Positions 11,717 to 23,255 of a stretch of 64,000 nucleotides of DNA are shown one piece after another; position 1 is the stretch's first letter, and the number at the start of each line of letters is the position of its first letter. A model generated the notes under the pieces. That model was not told the DNA's origin and did not search any database. It worked only from the letters and a program-made list of their open reading frames with translations. The position numbers and the translations under genes were made by a program. Source of the DNA: Brachycybe producta (Eukaryota > Arthropoda > Diplopoda > Playtdesmida > Andrognathidae); NCBI GenBank assembly GCA_036925085.1, contig JAUPFP010000042.1, forward strand, positions 278,501-342,500, given 5' to 3'.

Positions 11717-12839
11717 ATAGAAAAAGCTTTGAGCACTTATGTTTGTTCGCGTTATTTTTTCATCGTAACAGACTGTTAGAATTTTGCCAAACAATAACAA
11801 TAAAACTGTCAATTTTGATAATATAAGTTAATAACTAAAAGTTAATTAGTTTAGAAACTTCTAAGTCTACACACTGTGTTTACACACAAATATTGTATTT
11901 AACGACCTGAATCCAAATTAGGTCAAAATGTATTTTTCAGCTTAATATTATGTGCTCTAATTGTTTTGCAAAAAAAACAAAAAAACAATTGAGAACATCC
12001 TCGATAACTGATTAGTAATAACTGATTACTAGTAATTTCATGAACTTATATGTAGAATACCGGGGTATCTAAATAACGTATTTGATATGTTTAATGGTAA
12101 ATGCAATCAAGTTTATGGCTCCTGTATGTCAACATTTAGAAAACATTGAAGAACTGTTGCAATTAATGCTCTGCAAACGTGTTTGGAAATTACTTTTGGC
12201 ACTCCTGCAGTAACTGAAACAAACACACAACTAAAATTAACTATATTAGCAGCAGCAGCAGCAGCAACAAAATAACTAGCTGACACACACAATGTTCCAA
12301 TTTTCCCCCACGTTTGCAAACATAACTCAATCTGACACTACTAAACTATATACATGTACACAGGACATTATTGTTGGTTGGACCTTGGAAAAATTGCAAG
12401 CAACTTCAAATTATATTTGTTTTTGAGAAAGTTTCATGAACATATTGCAATATAAGTGATGATCATTAATTAATTAATTAATTAATCTATAATGCAAAAT
12501 GTGTAATAATCATGGGGTGTACATGACGTGTTTGTCCTAAAAACGCTTGCCGTACATACATTTGCCCTAAAGCTGTTCATCCCATTAGGGCAGTTCACAA
12601 TTTAGGGTAAAAGGGACTTAGGGTCTTTAGGGCAAATGTTCATATTCCGCAATAAGATTAAAAGGTTCGGTAGTTTAATGGTGAATAAACACATGCAGCA
12701 TCCGTGAGTGTTATTCGCAAACAATGGGTAACAACACCTTGCCATCAATCTATAGTTAGTTATATTAACTAGTTCCTCTGATTTATGCGTTATTTAAACA
12801 CGGATGTATTAAGTCTATAGAACTAGGTAACACAATAAA

Positions 12840-13075
12840 TATTCGCATGATGTAACGTCATATAATGGTTTTATTGTTGATGAATCTGTGACGTTGCTGG
12901 TCCTTTGGTGCCGCCGTTTCTTGAACTTCGTTGCCGTTGTTCCCTCTGAATCGGTGGTGCCGGGGTCGACTCTGTTGTTGACTGCTGCGGGCCAGCCTCT
13001 GTTGTACCTTTGGGGGTTGGGTTCACTGGGCGCGACATTTACTTGCCTTGCCTGGTACGGCCCACAAAACTTCTA
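12840..13075 (-). CDS. Possible coding remnant, unknown
   Basis: On the minus strand an open frame runs from about 13075 towards 12840 with a composition unlike the AT-rich surroundings: rich in Pro, Asn, Thr and Arg, with a basic cluster KFKKRRHQR near its end. The 3' part crosses the boundary with duplicated flank, so it is probably truncated. No domain is recognised. It could be the tail of a retroelement polyprotein or an exon of the gene at 14134-14693. Confidence 0.25.
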
Positions 13076-13225
13076 TTCAGACTTGTTTTCTTTTGGAATT
13101 CTTTTAAAAAATTTAGCTTCTTCGTAAATTATATGTATGACAATGCAACTTCAAAAGTTCATTGTTACGTAAACCTTAAAAGCAAGAATGGAAATGTCGG
13201 GTGCGATAATATTCCCCCCTGAAAT

Positions 13226-13447
13226 GTGCAAGACAAGAATGTTTTCACGTTCGAAGGATGTACGTGTTATTACAGGTGGAGTGCCCTTTTTACGACGGCT
13301 TCTCTCTTGCAGCAGCATATGCGCGTGCATCGATTGAATTTGAGGCCTTACGATTGTTCTCATTACCATCAAAGGTTTTTATCGTGCCGAGTTAGGAAAA
13401 TCCGAAATACTCAACAACATAACAGTCAGGGGTTCACCGTTACCTAG
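13226..13447 (+). pseudogene. Possible degenerate C2H2 zinc-finger fragment
   Basis: An open frame of about 73 codons contains LLQQHMRVH followed by RPYDCSHYHQRF, which resembles the end of one C2H2 finger, a linker, and the start of the next with one Cys replaced. No complete finger is present and no splice-linked neighbour was found. Chance resemblance is possible. Confidence 0.25.
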
Positions 13448-14133
13448 TATCATTTGTCGGCAAACGCTGAGAAGCGAAATCGAGGTTCAGTTTCATCGTG
13501 AAATCGTTTGAAATTGTTTCATCCAAAAAACGAGGAGTCATTGTTCTAGATTTTTAATCTCTACACACTTCATTAACATGGAAAGATTGAAACTTGAAAT
13601 AATTTATAAAAAACTAAACAGCTCTGTAAAAAATGATGTAATTTTTTGTTAAAAAAACTAGAAAAAACATTTATAAACATAAACCTAAAAGGATGTCGCC
13701 GTGTGTTTTCTAGTTTTTAAAATATTAAATTAAAATTGGATCACTTCACATACACTAAACGTAAAAAGATATAAACACGAAATATTTTCTAGAAACTAAT
13801 CAGCTCTATAGAAACGAATGAAATTTTATAAGAACCTAGAAAACATATCTATAAACTTAACCCATAAAAAGAAATTACAGTGTATCTTCTAGTTTTTAAA
13901 GAAAAAAATTAAAACAAAACACACATCAAGCCTCTCTCTGTAAACTTAACATAAAAAGATTTACGTGAAAACTTCGAATAAATAAAACAAATGGACAGAT
14001 TATCAATTTTATTTTGTATTTTTTCACAACGGCAAATAATATAAATATTAAATTGCAAACTTTGGTTTGGATAACAAAAACGTCTTTTTTTAATAAAAAA
14101 TTGAAGTAATGCAGCTATGTACGCCTCTTAATG

Positions 14134-14693
14134 TCAGCACCACCCCCTAGACGTGCATCGCAGCCTTCGGACACACGGCGGCGGCTGTTCCTCCCTTTCC
14201 AATCTTCGGTTAAGTGACGGACAATGCTGCTGCGGTCGTTCCACATCGTGCTGCTCTTCCTCAATCAGGGGGTAATCCACAGTGGTTGCATCTGACCGTG
14301 GTGACAACCGTGTCGCATAATCACTATAAAAAAGTAATAATTACATGTCATTTGAGCATATTTTTAATAAACAAATACATACATGTCAACAAAATATTCC
14401 TCCGGGTTTACGGGACTGGTATCGACGGCGTAGAGTATGTGTAATTCATCGTCACCGAGAATAGTTTCCAACCATTGGGCTAAAGGATCATTTAGACCAA
14501 GAGTAGAACTAGAATCCAGTCGGGAAAGATTGCCAGCATCATCAGGTTCTACTCTGTAAAAGGGACCAACAGGTCCCACATTGTCTCCCGAGTATTCAGT
14601 GGTATAGTGTGTATGTGTGTGTGTGGGAATGTGTGTGCGTGTGGTCATGAATATGATTGTGTGTGTGTATGTATAATTAGACAGTAAGGGCAC
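14134..14693 (-). CDS. Two-exon gene fragment, unknown protein
   Basis: Read on the minus strand: an acceptor ending TTTTTAG at 14694-14695, exon 14693-14383, donor AT|GTATGT, intron 14382-14324, acceptor TTATAG, exon 14323-14134 ending TGA. The frame is open across both exons and the join is in phase. The protein is acidic and polar in the first exon (runs such as DDAGNLSRLDSS and WLETILGDDELHILYAVD) and Glu/Pro/Arg-rich at the C-terminus (EREEQPPP). The 5' part of the first exon passes through a CA microsatellite encoding Thr-His repeats. No family is recognised and no start codon is identified, so this is probably the 3' end of a longer gene or of a large transposon. Confidence 0.45.
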
Positions 14694-14999
14694 CTAAAAA
14701 CAAAAAACCATTAGCATAAAAAACGATGTTAATAAAGAAAAAAATGCTAGCCCTACATTGCACTCATTCTCCACTATGCTATCCATTTTTTTGCAAATTG
14801 ATAACACAATTACAATGTTAAAGCTGTTGTAAATGTAAAAGTTGTAATGTGGAAACATATTCTGGTAGACTTTATTTATAGTAAAGTTTAACAATAAGAA
14901 TTTAGGAAAAAATAGCCACTTTCACACAAATGCTTATTTAAAGTCTGTTACTTGCAAATAGCTAATTTTTCCCACACACACACATACCTACTATATCAA

Positions 15000-15700
15000 G
15001 AAGACACATTTCAGTGAAGTCTTATAAATTAACACATACAGTAGACATACCTCTTTACAGGGACCTTTTAATGTTAATTAGTGCAGTAGCATCACAAAAA
15101 AGTTTTGCACTATGCATAATTTCTAGAATAGTTTTTATACTATTCTAGAAATTAAACTTTGTTCTGTTTTTCCCACACACACACACACATACCTACTGTA
15201 TCAAGAGGGCAATTTAATGAGGTCTTATAAATTAGCACATACAGTAGACATACCCTGTAACATGGGCCTTTTAATGTTACTTTGAACAATACATAATTTT
15301 TAAAATAGTTTTTATACTATTTTAGATATTAAACCTTTTTCTGAATGCCTAAAAAACACGTAATTTCTAAATATGCTTTTATGCATGTTGCAAATAAAAA
15401 AACGCATCATTAAATCAATTTAGGAAAAGTTTAATTTGTAAACTAGTATTTATTATTAGTTTACAAATTAAAACTTTTTTCTGTATGCAAAAAAAAAAAA
15501 CGCGTTTTTTGTTTTTTTGCATACAGAAAAAAGTTTTAATTTGTAAACTTATGCGTTTTTTGTTTTGTTTTTTTGCATACAGAAAAAAGTTTTAATTTGT
15601 AAACTAGTTACGTGTTTTTTGTTTTTTTTTTGCATACAGAAAAAAGTTTTAATTTGTAAACTAGTTATGCATTTTTTGTTTTTTTTTACATGCAAATTAC
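15000..15700. repeat. Imperfect tandem repeats
   Basis: About 190-200 bp is duplicated (near 14970-15160 and 15170-15350). It is followed by about four copies of a 55-60 bp unit containing GCATACAGAAAAAAGTTTT and TTTGTAAACTAGT (15420-15690). No gene is seen. Confidence 0.65.
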
Positions 15701-16189
15701 ATTCAAGATTAACGTATTTCAACATATCAATTTAAATAGTTTGATGAAAATTTGGGCATTCTTTTGGTTACGAGCCGCTAACCTCTAAGTCGTGGTTGTG
15801 GTATTTTATATAGTTTGTGCGAAAGGTGCCAAATAGCGTGAGAAAGCGGTGCAATCTTCTGCATCGAGGCTAAATGGCTGCTAAAGGAAAGAATTTCCAA
15901 ATAGTTTATGCAATTCATGATTTTTTCGTGAGGACAATAATTAAACAAGTCAATGAAAGTTTGCTTTAAATGTGGCAGAACATTTTTTAATTCTACTATT
16001 TTCTATTTTTCATTAGCATGTTTTGGAAGTACTGTCTTTCAATTATTTCTAAGTTCTATGCTTGTAAATCTAATTCTATAGTCTTCCGCTATCACATTCA
16101 CAAATTTCAAAGTTTAATTTATTTTCAAAGTCCAGCTTCTATAATTAACATTTTAAGTTTTCTTTTAAGTTTTTCAAATGGAAGTTAGG

Positions 16190-16690
16190 GGTCAAAATGT
16201 TTGGACAGGAATTTTTTTAATTAAATGTAGGTCACAAACAAGTTTGGACAGGAAATTGAATTTACACATTGGGGTGAGGGTGTTAAAACAAGTTTGAACA
16301 AGTTTGGAGTGAGGGAAATTAATTTTAATCAAATGTAGGTCAACAGGTGTGGACAGGAAATAGAATTTACACATAGGGGTGAGGGTGTTAAAACAAGTTT
16401 GAACAAGTTTGGGGTGAGGGAAATTACTTTTAATCAAATGTAGGTCAAACAGGTGTGGACATGCAGGTGTGGACAGGAAATTGAATTTACACATAGGGGA
16501 GAGGGGGTGGAGTTAAAGAACAAATCTGGACAAGTTTATAGACCGGAAATTGAAATGTGATGAAATTAGGTCAAACAGGTGTGGTTGGACAGGAAATTGA
16601 TTTCACACATAAGGAAAAGGGGTGGAGTTAAAGAACAAACTTGGACAAGTTTATAGACTGGAAATTGAAATGTGATGAAATTAGGTCATG
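16190..16690. repeat. Minisatellite, units about 105-130 bp
   Basis: Four to five degenerate copies of a unit containing GGACAGGAAATTGAATTTAC, GGTGAGGGTGTTAAAACAAG and AAATGTAGGTCA. An open frame on the minus strand here is only a by-product of the repeat. Confidence 0.7.
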
Positions 16691-16724
16691 AACAGTGCCC
16701 TCTGCCTTTAGAAATATAACGCAC

Positions 16725-17130
16725 CCACTGCAAAAAACAATATTCTGCCTCACTTCACCCCCTTTTTACATTCCACCTAGCAACACCCCATCGCCGCCAT
16801 CTTGTTTTTGCTTTAATAAGAAATTCCCAAAAAATCACTCATAACAACTCGCGGGCCGCATTTGTGGCTTGCGGGCCGCAAGCGTAATTCAACCTCACCA
16901 CCCCCTGCAAAAACCGATCAAATTCCACCTCACTTCACACTTTTTTTTAACCTCACCACCCCCTGTAAAAACCGATCAAATTCCACCTCACTTCACACTT
17001 TTTTACGCCGCCATCTTGTTTTTTGCTTTCTCACCCCTTTAACACCCACCTGGACCGGAAGCGACGTCAGGGGTGGCTCGCGGGCCGCACGTTGCCCACC
17101 CCTACGCCACTTCCGGTCCAGGTGTGTGTT
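16725..17130. repeat. Nested short repeats and hAT-like hairpin
   Basis: A unit of about 57 bp containing CCTCACCACCCCCTG and CACCTCACTTCACAC occurs twice (16893-16950, 16951-17005), and CGCCGCCATCTTGTTTTT occurs twice. At 17047-17125 an outer inverted repeat (CACCTGGACCGGAAG and its complement) encloses CAGGGGTGGCTCGCGGGCC ... GTTGCCCACCCC, which looks like a collapsed hAT MITE. Confidence 0.5.
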
Positions 17131-17912
17131 ATATACTACTATACTGTATATATTTCTTTCATAGATAGAGACATTTCTTTACAGCTTTTTATTTAGTTTT
17201 CGACTGTGCCCTGTATCTTAATAGTCAATGTAGGTCGATATAGTCGAAAACTAAAGAAAAAGCGACGCAGCATTTGTCATATGGCTTGTAATACGCCAAA
17301 TGTTCGACCGAAGCTTGCACGAATGTCTTTTAACAAAATGTAAATAGCATTTTTTCTGCAAGTCGGTTTGCATAAACGTTCTGCAAGTGATGTAAATACA
17401 ATAATGTCACACTGATGAGCACAATTTATTGCAAGAAATACATGTAGAACAGTAGACATAACTGTAACAGCAGTCAGGATGTTTTGCTACATACAGCTAT
17501 GGAAAAATAAATAGCAACCAAAAGGCAATTAGAAACCTTTGTTTACTTTACAGGTAATTTTTTCCATTTTATGTTAATATTTCATGAAAATCCTTCTTAC
17601 AATAAAATCCTAGAAATAACCATACTACATGTATTAGTGTAGTCATTTTCAGGCTTTTTGGACCGATGCTGGAAAGCGGACCCAGAAAAAAAAATGATGA
17701 TCTTAGTTACAGTTATAGGAGCGTAATGTTTGAAAATGCAATTGCTATAAACCCAAACACTGCAATATGTCTCAAGAGACTCAAAGTCCGACCTATCGGA
17801 AGGAAGCACACAGATGATATAACTGTACTTGGTGCAATGCAGTCAATGGTGGCTCCTTGTTTTGTTCAATTCTATTTTGATATACTATATATTTTAGGCC
17901 TATATACTGTAA

Positions 17913-20015
<2,103 letters not shown>

Positions 20016-20080
20016 TATTATATATATATAATATATAATTTACAGTATATAGGCCTAAAATATTATATATATATATAATA
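20016..20080. other. Inverted host flank between the two Helitrons
   Basis: The spacer contains AATTTACAGTATATAGGCCT, the reverse complement of host sequence at about 17890-17916. The continuation of that inverted copy lies beyond the right Helitron (22994-23036 is the complement of 17848-17890). Confidence 0.85.
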
Positions 20081-22993
20081 TCCCAGGTCTGTGTATCTGT
20101 CTGTCTGTCTGTCTTTCTGGCTGAAATAACGCTGTACAACCATTGAAGCACATCGGAATTTATATAAATTTAAATAAATGAAGAAATGAACAGCTTTTTT
20201 TTTTTCTCAAGGTCAACTATATGTTGCACCCTTCCCATCCAAGAACCCCATGATATTAAATTGGAGAGGGGGAAAGGTTGGATGGAAAGTGTAGAAGGGG
20301 GGGGGGGGGCGAGAGAGAAAGTGGAGGGAGGAAAAGTGGGAGGGGGTGACTGAAATTGAAATGAAATTAGTAAAAAAAAAAAAACGACGCACATGCGCAC
20401 ACTAGAGAAAATGAAAAACACATTTTCTATTTCAAATATAAAAAGGGGAGGGGATAATAGTAGCAAAATTAAACTACAGTTTATCACAGGCAATTGTGCC
20501 ATAAAAACAATTAACCCTAATGGAACATTTTCCTTAAAACCATTTACCCTAATAGAACATTTGCCCTAAAACCACTTGCCCTAAAACCATTTGCCCTAAA
20601 ACCATTTGCCCTAAAACTATTTGCCCTCAAGGAACACTTGCCCTAAAACCATTTACCCTAAAACTATTTACCCTAATAGAACATTTGCTCTAAAACAACT
20701 TGCCATAAAACCACTTGGCCTTAAAAACATTTGCCCTAAAACTATTTGCCCTCAAAGAACACTTGCCCTAAAACCATTTGCCCTAAAACTATTTGCCCTC
20801 AAGGAACATATGCCCTAAAACCAATTACTGTATATTTAGACTACTCATTAGGGGAACATCTCTTTAGGGCAAATGTTTTTTAGGGCAAATGTTTTTTAGG
20901 GCAAATGTCCCTTTAGGGCAAATGTCCCTTTAGGGCAAATGTCCCTTTAGGGCAATGTCCCTTTAGGGCAATGTCCCTTTAGGGCAAATGTCCCTTTAGG
21001 GCAAATGTCCCTTTAGGGCAAATGTCCCTTTAGGGCAAATGTCTTTTTAGGGCAAATGTCTCTTTAGGGCAAATGTTTCTTTAGGGCAAATGTCTCTTTA
21101 GGGCAAATGTCTCTTTAGGGCAAATGTCTCTTTAGGACAAATGTCTCTTTAGGGCAAATGTCTCTTTAGGGCAAATGTCTCTTTAGGGCAAATGTCTCTT
21201 TAGGGCAAATGTCCCTTTAGGGCAAATGTTTCTTTAGGGCAAATGTTTCTTTAGGGCAAATGCCCCTTTAGGGCAAATGTCCCTTTAGGGCAAATGTCCC
21301 TTTAGGGCAATATCTCCCTTTAGGGCAATATCTCCCTTTAGGGCAATATCTCCCTTTAGGGCAAATCTCCCTTTAGGGCAATATCTCCCTTTAGGGCAAT
21401 ATCTCCCTTTAGGGCAATATCTCCCTTTAGGGCAATATCTCCCTTTAGGGCAAATGTCCCTTTAGGGCAAATGCCCTTTTAGGGCAAATGCCCTTTTAGG
21501 GCAAATGCCCTTTTAGGGCAAATGTATTTTTAGGGTAAATGTTTTTTAGGGCAAATGTCTTTTTAGGGCAAATGTCTTTTTAGGGCAAATGTCTTTTTAG
21601 GGCAAATGTCTTTTTAGGGCAAATGTCTTTTTAGGGCAAATGTCTTTTTAGGGCAAATGTCTTTTTAGGGCAAACGTCTTTTTAGGGCAAACGTCCCTTT
21701 AGGGCAAACGTCCCTTTAGGGCAAATGTCCCTTTAGGGCAAATGTCCCTTTAGGGCAAATGTCTCTTTAGGGCAAACGTCCCTTTAGGGCAAATGTCCCT
21801 TTAGGGCAAATGTCCCTTTAGGGCAAACGTCTCTTTAGGGCAAACGTCCCTTTAGGGCAATATCTCCCTTTAGGGCAATATCTCCCTTTAGGGCAAATGT
21901 CTTTTTAGGGCAAACGTCCCTTTAGGGCAAACGTCCCTTTAGGGCAAATGTCCCTTTAGGGCAAACGTCCCTTTAGGGCAATATCTCCCTTTAGGGCAAA
22001 TGTTTCTTTAGGGCAAATGTCTTTTTAGGGCAAACGTCTTTTTAGGGCAAACGTCTTTTTAGGGCAAACATCCCTTTAGGGCAAACGTCCCTTTAGGGCA
22101 AACGTCCCTTTAGGGCAAACGTCCCTTTAGGGCAAATGTCCCTTTAGGGCAAACGTCTCTTTAGGGCAAACATCTCTTTAGGGCAAACGTCCCTTTAGGG
22201 CAAACGTCCCTTTAGGGCAAACGTCCCTTTAGGGCAAATGTCCCTTTAGGGTAATATCTCCCTTTAGGGCAATATCTCCCTTTAGGGCAAATGTTTTTTT
22301 AGGGCAAATGTTTCTTTAGGGCAAATGTTTCTTTAGGGCAAATGTCTTTTTAGGGCAAATGTCTTTTTAGGGCAAATGTCCCTTTAGGGCAAATGTCCCT
22401 TTAGGGCAATATCTCCCTTTAGGGCAATATCTCCCTTTAGGGCAATATCTCCCTTTAGGGCAATATCTCCCTTTAGGGCAATATCTCCCTTTAGGGCAAA
22501 TGTTTCTTTAGGGTAAATTGTTTTAGGACAAAAACTTAATCAGATTGAAATTTAAATGAACTGCTTTTTTCTCATGGTCAACTTTATGTTGCACTCTCCC
22601 GATCCAAGAATCCAAACAATAGTAAGGACAGGCAAGTAAAGACTGTAAAATACAGTCGTTTTCCCCGCCTTTTTATGAGGGCCAGCAACTTTTAATTATT
22701 TTGTTATGTCGTATGATGTCACATGCCCCGTTCTTTTCAATTTTGAATTGGTTGTTATTTGGTCTGACGTCACATGCCCCGTTCTTTTCAATTTCCAATT
22801 GGTTGATATTTGGTCTGACAGTCATAAAGGGGCGGGGCACACGACTGTATCTCCCTGTCTTCACATACCTGTAACAATATTAAGGTGCTTATAAAAAACA
22901 CAAGTGGTCATGGCGAATTAGTTCATGACAACCGGACAGTCACACAAAAAGAAACTAGATGCTCCCGTCATTTATGACGGGTTACCCCACTAG
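20081..22993 (+). mobile_element. Non-autonomous Helitron, right of pair
   Basis: Begins TCCCAGGTCTGTGTATC at 20081 after an A and ends CTAG at 22990-22993 before a T, with the 3' hairpin at 22964-22981. It is the same family as 18061-20015 in opposite orientation; the two 5' ends face each other across 65 bases. The minisatellite core (about 20512-22520) is about twice as long as in the left copy and contains more unit types (TTTAGGGCAAATGTCCC, ...AACGTCCC, ...AATATCTCCC). A 60-base direct repeat flanks the core (20184-20250 and 22555-22612). Confidence 0.85.
20512..22520. repeat. Minisatellite core of right Helitron
   Basis: Roughly 115 units of 17-18 bp built on TTTAGGGCAA followed by a variable 7-8 bases. 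Unit types occur in blocks (TGTCCC, TGTCTCTT, CGTCCC, ATATCTCCC), showing stepwise amplification. Confidence 0.95.
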
Positions 22994-23255
22994 TATAGTA
23001 TATCAAAATAGAATTGAACAAAACAAGGAGCCACCATTATATAATATATATAAAAAGTTAAGTTTGGTGGCTGAAGTTTTGATCTTATCCTAATAAAAAA
23101 CACCAATACTATAATAGAGTCCGAATTCGAGATCAATATATTGAATAAAAAGTAAAAAAAATTCGCTTGACTTCATTGAAATATCTATTTCTCTAGAGAT
23201 GAAAACAAGTAAAAAATATTTTATCAGCATATTGAAATATAAAAATAGAAGAAAA

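Larger units (their letters stand above)
12888..17134. other. Block private to unit A
   Basis: At 12888 and again at 17135 unit A aligns with unit B (38028 and 38610), but the sequence between differs. Unit B has about 580 bp holding a stub of the secreted-protein family, and unit A has these 4.2 kb. The block contains GC-rich, coding-looking stretches (12868-13075 minus, 13226-13445 plus, 14134-14693 minus), then tandem repeats (15000-17130). No terminal repeats defining a single element were found. It could be an older insertion with deletion, or the ancestral sequence lost from unit B. Confidence 0.5.
2941..17662 (+). repeat. Segmental duplication, unit A
   Basis: First copy of a direct tandem duplication. 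Blocks align to unit B in order: 2941-3190 with 17663-17925; 3190-3415 with 23044-23256; 3415-4680 with 25509-26750; 4840-6390 with 27200-28700; 8060-8656 with 29040-29626; 9544-12887 with 35148-38027; 17135-17662 with 38610-39138. Similarity by eye is very high. Unit A contains one intact secreted-protein gene, a gypsy remnant, a foldback minisatellite and a private 4.2 kb block. An uncollapsed second haplotype placed in tandem by the assembler is an alternative explanation. Confidence 0.85.

Noticed and set aside
16192..16494. 100-codon minus-strand frame with internal repeats
   Set aside because: By-product of the 105-130 bp minisatellite.
20621..20818. Repetitive protein frames (and similar at 19319-19501 and 57872-58084)
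   Set aside because: They are translations of the minisatellite part of the Helitrons, with no signal of coding constraint.
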